The notes under the pieces were generated by a model. The model did not search any database, was not told where the DNA came from, and was given only the letters and a program-made list of their open reading frames with translations. Shown in pieces: positions 7,701 through 12,868 of a stretch of 12,868 nt of DNA. Position 1 is the first letter of the stretch; each line of letters opens with the position of its first letter. The DNA comes from Planoprotostelium fungivorum (Eukaryota; Evosea; Variosea; Cavosteliida; Cavosteliaceae). The stretch covers positions 1 to 12,868 of the forward strand of contig MDYQ01000412.1 of NCBI GenBank assembly GCA_003024175.1, written 5' to 3'. The position numbers and the translations under genes were made by a program.

Positions 7701-10700
7701 CAAAGTGGTGTCATCAGCGGAGGTGGAGTCGATAGCTGATGTGGTCTCTGCAGCTGATGAGGTATCTACGGCTGAGGTGGTTTCTTCTGCTGTAGTGGTC
7801 TCTGCAGCCGAAGTGGTGGCGTCATCTGATGTAATCTCTGCGGCTGAGGTGGTCTCTGCAGTCGTGGTATCTACGGCAGAAATAATATCGATAGCAGAGG
7901 TTGTCTCTGCAGCAGATGTGGTGTCAGCTGAAGTGGTGTCTTCAGTGGTGGTTATCTCTGCAGCCGAAGTCGATTCTGCATCCGATGTGGTATCGCCATC
8001 TGAGGTCGTCTCTGCGGTTGAAGTTGTGTCTGCAGTTGAGGTGGTGGCATCATCTGATGTGGTCTCTGCAAAGGTGGTTTCGACAGCAGAGGTTGTCTCA
8101 AGAGCTGAAGTGGTGTCGACAACCAATGTGGTATCGGCAGCTGAGGTGTCTACGGCCGAGGCTGTCTCTGCATCTGAGGTGGTCTCTGCATCAGAGGTTG
8201 TCTCTGCAGCTGAAGTGATTTCTGCATATGAGGTTTCTGCAGAGGAGGTAGTGTCTACGGCTGAAGTGGTGTCGACGGCCAAGGTAGTATCTGCGGCAGA
8301 GGTGGTATCGATAACAGAAGTTGTCTCTGCAGCTGAAGTAGTTTCTGCATCTGAGGTGGTCTCTGCATCAGAGGTTGTATCTGCAGCTGAAGTGGTTTCG
8401 ACAGTGGAGGTGGTATCCTCAGATGACGTGGTATCAGCGGCTGACACAATTTCCTCAGCTGAGGTTGTCTCTGCGGCCGAGGTAGTGTCGTCAGCTGAGG
8501 TAGACTCGATATCTGATGTGGTGTCTGTGTCGGAGGTTGTATCTGCGGCGGAAGTGGTGTCGGCAGCTGAGGTCGTCTCTGCAGCTGAGGTCGTCTCTGC
8601 AGCCGAGGTGGTATCCACAGATGTCTCTACAGCTGACGTGGTATCTGCATTGGAAGTTGTCTCTGCGGCTGAGGTGGTGTCGGCAGCTGAAGTCGTTTCT
8701 GCGGCTGAAGTGGTATCACTACTCTCTGATGTAGTTTCTGCAGCCGATGTGGTGTCGACAGCTGAGGTTGTATCTATAGCTGAGGTAGCTTCTTCGGCGG
8801 AAGTGGTGTCTACAACTGAGGTGGCATCCTCAGACGAGGTAGCATCAGCAGCTGAAGTTGTCTCTGCAACTGAGGTGGTGTCGTCTTCTGAGGTTGTCTC
8901 TGCGGCTGAAGTGCTATCATCCTCTGATGTAATTTCCACAGCTGAGGTTGTTTCTGCTGCCGAGGTGTCGATAGCAGAGGCTGTCTCTGCAGCTGAGGTG
9001 GTATCGATAGCTGAAGTGGTGTCTGACTCGGAAGTTGTCTCTGCAGCTGATGTGGTGTCTGCAGCAGAGGTGGCATCCTCAGACGAGGTAGCATCAGCAG
9101 CTGAAGTTGTCTCTGCGGCTGAGGTGGTATCTTCAGCGGAGGTTGACTCTACAATCGAAGTGGTGTCGGCAGCCAAACTAGATTCTGCAGCCGAGGTAGT
9201 GTCCTCTGATGAGGTAGCATCAGCAGCTGAAGTTGTTTCTGCGGCTGAGGTGGTATCATCCACTGAAGTGGTTTCCAGAGCCGAGGTCGAATCTGCGGCT
9301 GAAGTGGCGTCTGCATCGGAAGTTGTCTCTGCAGCTGATGTGGTGTCGACAGTGGCGGAGGTGGTGTCGATATCTGAGGTAACGTCTACGGTAGAGATCG
9401 CTTCTTCTGCTGAGGTGGTATCTACAGCTGAAGTAGTGTCTGCAGCAGATGTGGTATCAGCGGCTGAAGCAGTTTCAGTAACTGAGGTTGTCTCCGAAAT
9501 TATATCACCATCTGAGGTTGTCTCTGCTGCCGAGGTGGTATCAGCTGAGGTGGTGTCGACGGCCGAGGTAGTATCTATTGCAGAGGTGGTATCGATAGCA
9601 GAGGTGGTTTCTACGGCTGTGGTAGTATCTGCATCAGAAGTGGTCTCTGCGGTGGAAGTAGCGTCGACAGCAGAGGTAGTTTCTGCGGCTGAGGTCGTGT
9701 CTACGGGGGAGGTTGTCTCTGCGGCTGAAGTCGTTGCTTCTGCGGAGGTGGTATCTACAGCTGAAGTGGTTTCTACGGCTGAAGCAGTTTCGGTCTCTGA
9801 GGTTGTCTCGGCAACCGAAATTATATCACCATCTGAGGTTGTCTCTGCTGCCAAGGTAGTTTCTTCTGCTGAGGTGGTGTCGACAGCCAAAGTAGTATCA
9901 GCAGTATCTACAGCGGAGGTTGTCTCTGCAGCTGAATTGGTGTCGACGGCCGATGTAGTATCTTCTGCTGAGGTGGTATCGATAGAAGAGGTGGTCTCCA
10001 TAGCTGAAGCAGTTTCCGCATCAGAAATGGTGTCGACAGCTGAAGTAGTATCAACAGCCAAGATAGTATCTACGGCAGAGGTAGAGTCTTCAGCTGAGGT
10101 GGTGTCGACAGCAGAGGTGGTCTCCACAGCTGAAGTTGTGTCATCAGCGGAGGTGGAGTCGATAGCTGACGTGGTCTCTGCAGCTGTAGTATCAATAGCT
10201 GAGATTGCTTCTGCAGCTGAGGTGGTATCGACAGTTGCGGTAGTATCTGCGGCTGAGGTGGTTTCTTCTGTTGAAGTGATGTATACAGCAGAGGTTGTGT
10301 CTGCAACGGAGGTAGTATCCTCAGAAGAGGTGGTATCATCCGCTGTAGTGGTCTGTTCAGGTGAAGTGGTGACACCTTGGGTCGTCGTATCGATTAATGT
10401 GGTTTCATCATCTTATCTAATGTTAGAAATCGATTACGATCATTTCGAATGACTCACCCGTTGAAGACGTGTCCTCCTCCTCTGTGGTGGTCTCAGCATT
10501 ATCTTGTCTCTTTTCGCGATGGGTTAGGAGACCCTCCTCTGGTTCAGTATTCGTCTCAAGAGCAGATATTTCACCTCTGAAAGAAGCAGATCGGTCTGGA
10601 TCGGAATGGATGCGATCTCATCATCTCCGCACGCTACAACGGCGGTGTAAGAATACTTGGTGTTTGTGTTGATACAGTGGTAAACTATCCCCTTGGAATT

Positions 10701-10969
10701 GACAAGGTTCCCCAAGCCTTTCAAAGTGGTCCCGTCTGATAATCTACAAGGTGAAGAATCGCCATTCTCGTCGATCAACTTGACTTGATGGGGCCCATCG
10801 ATACATCTCTCCGTAGGTCGCCAAATCAGGCTGAGGCTGCCCGACTTTAAACCAGCCACTTGGAGTTGCCCTACCGCATGAACAGCTGTTTCGATGTCAG
10901 CGTTCGACCGCGAGCCTCGGCAGACTCACCGAAGCAACACAAGGCCACAACCAAGCTGATTCTCAGCAT
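4728..10969 (-). CDS. Gene A: large mucin-like single-pass membrane protein with SEA-like modules
   Basis: Hand splicing gives exons 10969-10930, 10885-10575, 10509-10458 and 10411-4728 (introns of 44, 65, 46 bp) and about 2028 residues. The start Met is the first after an in-frame TAG about 60 bp upstream and opens a signal peptide (MLRISLVVALCCF). Residues 15-117 form an FN3-like domain with four Cys (41, 60, 84, 99) and SLSLIW / KYSYTAVVA strands. A Glu/Thr linker follows, then the TTSAxD/E repeat (135 to about 1175), module M1 (truncated, 1213-1279), M2 (1333-1420), a Ser/Thr linker, M3 (1863-1950), a transmembrane helix (about 1974-1998) and a 30-residue tail ending in EPDYIARRDYARTPAMGL. 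It should be a heavily O-glycosylated cell-surface protein with a long, acidic stalk; function is inferred only. Gene B upstream is a paralogue. The acceptor of the second intron is uncertain (10510 is best supported by phase and a CTAAC branch-like site). One codon contains an N, but CTN is Leu whichever base it is. Confidence 0.85.
4821..4895 (-). other. Transmembrane helix of gene A
   Basis: The segment LAAVVVPSVVGGLLLLALIS continuing VIIYV is followed by KSRKP, a positive-inside stop-transfer signal. Gene B has IAVIIPSVVGGVLLLVVV at the same place. The tail has tyrosines in EPDYIARRDYART that could be phosphorylated, but no known motif is certain. Confidence 0.85.
4965..5228 (-). other. 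SEA/ferredoxin-like module M3, membrane-proximal
   Basis: The third copy of the 88-residue module, ending AQVV and followed by PNSIQVDGQV, a short Asn/Ser/Thr stretch and the transmembrane helix. Its position next to the membrane is where SEA-type domains usually sit in mucins and receptors. The same order (module end, PNS(I/V)(Q/R)VDGQ, short spacer, helix) occurs in gene B at 12664-12868, so the module and anchor form one duplicated unit. Confidence 0.6.
5229..6554 (-). repeat. Ser/Thr-rich linker between modules M2 and M3
   Basis: About 440 residues made largely of SST, TSS, STSE and SSTES words, unlike the TTSAxD/E array and with far fewer acids per residue. It includes a diverged copy of the module leader (LEIIPSTTKADTN near 6350) and a later MTSSTVSPTTSAD block near 5380. 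The region therefore looks like a third leader-plus-module unit whose middle has been filled by a Ser-rich expansion. It is a likely O-glycosylated stalk next to the membrane. Confidence 0.75.
6555..6818 (-). other. SEA/ferredoxin-like module M2 of gene A
   Basis: A full 88-residue module: SSISFKVTAS strand, STSQVSSLVAQALG helix, RVVVTISLSS strand, a basic RKRQ turn, YDVSVSIIGG strand, a Gly-rich turn, LGTLLADPSQSNF helix and AQVV strand. This order resembles an SEA or ferredoxin-like fold, but no GSVVV autocleavage motif is present. It is preceded by the LEIIPSTTEAS and KMTSSTVSPTTSA linkers that also precede M1. Its nucleotides match M3 exactly over about 285 bp (6556-6840 against 4966-5250). 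Confidence 0.6.
6978..6978. other. Single ambiguous base (N) at a repeat junction
   Basis: The only N in the window sits exactly where module M1 breaks off and the ADTTSAAETT repeat restarts. The two sides are copies 360 bp apart: 6781-6977 equals 7141-7337 base for base. It may mark a join between assembled reads or haplotypes. The codon is CTN, so the residue is Leu in any case. Confidence 0.85.
6979..7178 (-). other. SEA/ferredoxin-like module M1 of gene A, truncated
   Basis: The module starts DSSISFKVTASQPPSTSQV and ends abruptly after IIGGKGDGSGQKL, about 67 residues against 88 in M2 and M3. The last third (GTLLADPSQSNFLAPAGAQ) is missing. The frame passes directly into ADTTSAAETT repeats at the ambiguous base 6978. 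Over 162 bp M1 differs from M2 at 11 positions, nine of them synonymous (the two changes give VSQ instead of ISL), so the copy has been held by selection. The fold label is a guess from the alternating strand/helix pattern. I do not recognise a named family. Confidence 0.6.
7290..10411 (-). repeat. 18-bp / hexapeptide acidic mucin repeat of gene A
   Basis: About 170 degenerate copies of an 18-bp unit encode the hexapeptide TTSA-x-(D/E), where x is mostly Ala, Val, Glu, Ile or Asp, with occasional gaps of one or two residues (DTSAAETT, ESSDTTSA). Three hydroxy residues per six, with one acid, is the pattern of an O-glycosylated stalk with regular negative charge. Codon choice varies while the residues hold, so the array is old or selected at protein level rather than a fresh expansion. 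The last units lead into LEIIPSTTEAS before module M1. The complement reads as a continuous Val/Ser/Ala/Glu frame, which is a by-product. Confidence 0.9.
10930..10969 (-). other. Gene A exon 1: signal peptide
   Basis: This 40-bp exon encodes MLRISLVVALCCF plus one base. It ends at a GTGAGT donor, and the intron closes at ATCGAAACAG. Joining restores an Ala codon and continues AVHAVGQLQ, completing a typical secretion signal (short basic start, hydrophobic core, small residues before a likely cut near AVHAVG). It is too short for ORF callers, so an unspliced reading would miss the true start of the protein. Confidence 0.8.
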
Positions 10970-11405
10970 GTTGGGCTCCTGGATGTGATAAAAATGACGC
11001 AGCGAGAGTCTGACCCGGTTGGTAGGGCCCTACAAGATTCCATCAGTTCTTCATAGGCTGACAGAGGAAGCTGTATGCGATGTCTTTGTCGTCATGGATG
11101 TCATGCTTTATCTCGTTAAGTGACACAAAGGCTCCCAATGATATGGAAGCTGAGAGATAAATTTAGCTTCCCCAGCCGATATTTTTGTGCGCCAGCTCCA
11201 CCCCCGACCCAATCCCAGGGTCTATTCGGTTCAACCCAAGGTAAGGCTGCTTTAAGTTTCTGTAGTCAGTTTCCAGCTTCACTCCAAGCATAACCGCACC
11301 ATTCTGAATAAAGTCGTGACCCTGTTGATGTACCGAGAGCGGATGGAGTCCGCACTCCGCGTTCGCGCCACGAAAATAAAGATACGAAAGATGACACGGA
11401 GTCGT
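10970..11405. other. 436-bp spacer between gene B and gene A
   Basis: This spacer must hold the 3' end of gene B and the promoter and 5' leader of gene A, both on the minus strand. I see no minus-strand AATAAA; the nearest variant is GATAAA at about 11107-11112. No TATA box is obvious. The in-frame TAG at about 11028 supports the start of gene A at 10969. AATAAA strings at about 11308 and 11374 are on the opposite strand and have no gene to serve. Confidence 0.5.
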
Positions 11406-12868
11406 TTAATAAAGAGACCGGCTGCTCCTCCCCTCGCTGTCCCAATTCTTCTGACGAGATGTTCCCTTATCAGCTCTCAGCTCTTGGTAGACCCTGATGA
11501 AAGAAGGACGGTCAGACGGTCTACGTTGGAGACAAGCTCTCATGATCTCTGAGATGATGCCGCTAGTGTTAGTAGGGATTTTGGGTGAGCCTAGAATCAT
11601 TCAGATGAAGATGAAGCGGATAACTCATCACCTCCGTTCTGAACGTAGAAGGTGATTTCGGCGTCAGGCTTGTCTTGATATGGTTGTCTACCTTCGTTGA
11701 AGATCTCAGTGCACACCACTCCAAAACTCCACACATCAGACTCTGAAAACAAATCAGATTCGGTCCAACGATGAAATAAATCGTGAGACATCGCGAATTA
11801 TTCTCACTGTGTGTGGGTCCATCGAAGAGAAGTAACTCTGGTGCCTGCAGCTCTTCAAACCACGCTCCTGGTTATATCATTTCCACTCACCATCCACCTC
11901 ACAAAGGGTGTGTCCATTCTCTGATGAATCAACCCGTTGACGGCTTCACCCTTTTCGGCGTAGGTGAAGCCAGAGATGATGAGCTGAAAGCCTCCGAATT
12001 CGTCTCTCTTGCACAGAACGTGTTTGGCACACAAGTTGGAGTGGATGATCTTCTGACTCTCGAGATAACTCATTCCAGCCGCGATGTCTGTGCACCTGAT
12101 GTAACGTGAGATCGTGATGGTGCCATCTATGACGACGATGGGACTCATCATGTGATACTCACATCTTCCTGTATTCGTTGGGGCTGAAGTTTGTCGTGTT
12201 GTGTAATACGTTCAAGAGTGAACCGCCGTTCATAAATTTGACGACGGAGCACGTGTCAGAAATGGAGCCAAAATATTTCAATACGTTGGGATGGTCGCAC
12301 ATCTGTTCGAAATTTAAAAATCAATTCGGGCGGGAACGGACTCACCGCCAGTATGGACGATTCCCTGGCGAGGGCGGTCGTACGGTTCGGATCATCCAAG
12401 ACTTTGATGCAGACGATCTCTTCCATTCTCCCTCTCAATTTACCCTTGTAGATGGTTCCGTAGCTCCACGATCCCAATCTCTCGCCACGCACAATCTGTC
12501 ATCATCATCAGCCGTCGCCACCATCGTCATCACTCACGTCTTCTTCTGACAGTCCACTGCCACCCACAGTCTTTCTCGAAGTCTGGGGCGTCAATCGGTA
12601 CATAGACATTTCTGCACTGAGTGCGTCGAACTCCCTCCTGGACATCCTGCTCTTCCTCTTCCTCGCCACGATGACGTAGACGATGATGATGACCACCACC
12701 AAGAGTAGAACGCCTCCCACAACGGAAGGTATGATGACTGCTATCAACGGGACTCCACTCTTTCCACTCTGTCCACTGCTCGTAGTTTGACCGTCAACCC
12801 TGACGGAATTGGGTACCACTTGTGCGCCCGCCGGTGCCAAGAAGTTGGACTGACTGGGATCGGCCAGC
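11406..12868 (-). CDS. Gene B: receptor with SEA-like module, transmembrane helix and tyrosine-kinase-like pseudokinase (5' partial)
   Basis: Seven exons can be read on the minus strand: 12868-12538, 12495-12346, 12302-12163, 12095-11891, 11844-11808, 11742-11632 and 11590-11406. The introns are 42, 43, 67, 46, 65 and 41 bp, all GT-AG, and every junction keeps phase and rebuilds a kinase motif (RWM-APE, TH-K-SDVWSF). The 385 visible residues start inside the module shared with gene A (LADPSQSNFLAPAGAQ). They continue through a transmembrane helix (about 40-68), a basic stop-transfer RKRKSR, a juxtamembrane stretch with one Tyr (MSMYRL), a whole kinase-like domain (111-362) and a short tail to a TAA. 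The role is probably a single-pass receptor that signals by scaffolding, since the catalytic residues are missing. The N-terminal ectodomain lies outside the window. Confidence 0.87.
11478..12495 (-). other. Tyrosine-kinase-like pseudokinase domain of gene B
   Basis: Numbering is from the first visible residue. Kept: a Gly-loop-like LGSWSYGTIYKG (with the middle Gly replaced), the ATP-anchoring Lys 141 in VCIK, the helix-C Glu 155 in ALARESS, a Val in the gatekeeper position (SVVKFM), APE at 276, SDVWSFGV at 289 and the final RRPSDRPSF with Arg 352. Lost: HRDLAARN reads HSNLCAKH, so the catalytic Asp is Asn 227 and the metal-binding Asn is His 232; DFG reads GFT at 249, so the magnesium-binding Asp is Gly. 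The activation segment carries no tandem tyrosines. Family knowledge says such a domain may bind ATP but should not transfer phosphate efficiently. The APE and DVWSFG context and the RW(M) before APE favour the tyrosine kinase group. Confidence 0.85.
11808..11844 (-). other. 37-bp micro-exon carrying the APE motif of gene B
   Basis: This exon encodes only APELLLFDGPTH plus one base. It lies between a CTGCAG acceptor and a GTGAGA donor. Without it the kinase frame breaks at RWM; with it the chain continues APELLLFDGPTHKSDVWSF, the normal kinase order. The fit of both phases makes the call firm in spite of its size. Confidence 0.82.
12664..12750 (-). other. Transmembrane helix of gene B
   Basis: The helix starts PLIAVIIPSVVGGVLLLV, continues VVIIIVYVIVA and is followed by the basic RKRKSR. 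The PSVVGG core and the preceding PNSVRVDGQ are shared with gene A, showing common descent of the anchor. Confidence 0.88.

Noticed and set aside
10125-10127. Start of gene A at 10127
   Set aside because: That codon is GTG inside the repeat. The frame continues upstream to 10411 and joins by in-phase introns to an exon with an ATG and a signal peptide at 10969.
7290-10411. Possible CRISPR-like or satellite array
   Set aside because: There are no spacers; the 18-bp period keeps a protein frame and varies at silent sites, so it is a coding repeat.
7504-10452. A 982-codon plus-strand open frame (AEVVSSAEVVSA repeats)
   Set aside because: It is the complement of the gene A hexapeptide array; the repeat codons simply contain no stops on the other strand. 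It has no proper start context, domains or anchor.
10458-10577. Continuing gene A exon 2 through 10574 without splicing, or using the TTTCAG at about 10577-10582 as an acceptor
   Set aside because: The unspliced frame stops at about 10524. The TTTCAG acceptor has no good donor upstream and would drop FN3-like residues.
11406-12492. Gene B as several small separate genes
   Set aside because: The fragments are exons. Short GT-AG introns join them in phase and rebuild the kinase motifs in the normal order.
1-12868. tRNA, rRNA or other structured RNA genes
   Set aside because: I looked for cloverleaf-like and rRNA-like stretches by eye and saw none; weak candidates would need a covariance search.

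Overview
The window looks like nuclear DNA of an early-branching animal, most likely a demosponge. The evidence is several very short GT-AG introns (41-67 bp), closely spaced genes, long Ser/Thr mucin-like ectodomains, a receptor-tyrosine-kinase-like gene and decayed transposon sequence. The species is an inference; nothing here names it.

Layout. Positions 1-4110 are AT-rich and hold mostly mobile or decayed DNA. There is a minus-strand hypothetical gene running off the left edge (1-687, with an apparent frameshift), a short plus-strand ORF (788-1045), a decayed second copy of the minus-strand gene (about 1951-2365), a C-terminal fragment of a DDE_Tnp_4 / PIF-Harbinger-like transposase (3056-3526, minus) and a GAGAC-rich repeat (3902-4110). 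At about 4115-4678 (+) lies the 3' end of an unrecognised gene with tandem AATAAA signals. It converges on the next gene with only 49 bp between the two stops.

The core is two head-to-tail minus-strand paralogues. Gene A (10969 to 4728) can be spliced by hand from four exons into a complete protein of about 2028 residues: signal peptide, a Cys-containing FN3-like domain, about 1040 residues of an acidic Thr/Ser hexapeptide repeat, two and a partial copies of an unassigned SEA/ferredoxin-like module separated by Ser/Thr-rich linkers, one transmembrane helix, and a 30-residue cytoplasmic tail with two tyrosines. Gene B (12868 to 11406, 5' end outside the window) has the same module end and a closely related transmembrane segment. 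It then continues through seven exons into a complete tyrosine-kinase-like domain in which the catalytic HRD Asp and the DFG Asp are both replaced, so a pseudokinase.

Together, the two genes look like a tandem receptor family sharing a sticky or mucin-like ectodomain and anchor. One member carries a probably inactive kinase and the other almost no cytoplasmic part. The repeats show signs of recent sequence exchange: about 285 bp identical between two modules of gene A, and 64 of 64 bp identical between genes A and B. A single ambiguous base at 6978 marks either an assembly join or a real truncated module.
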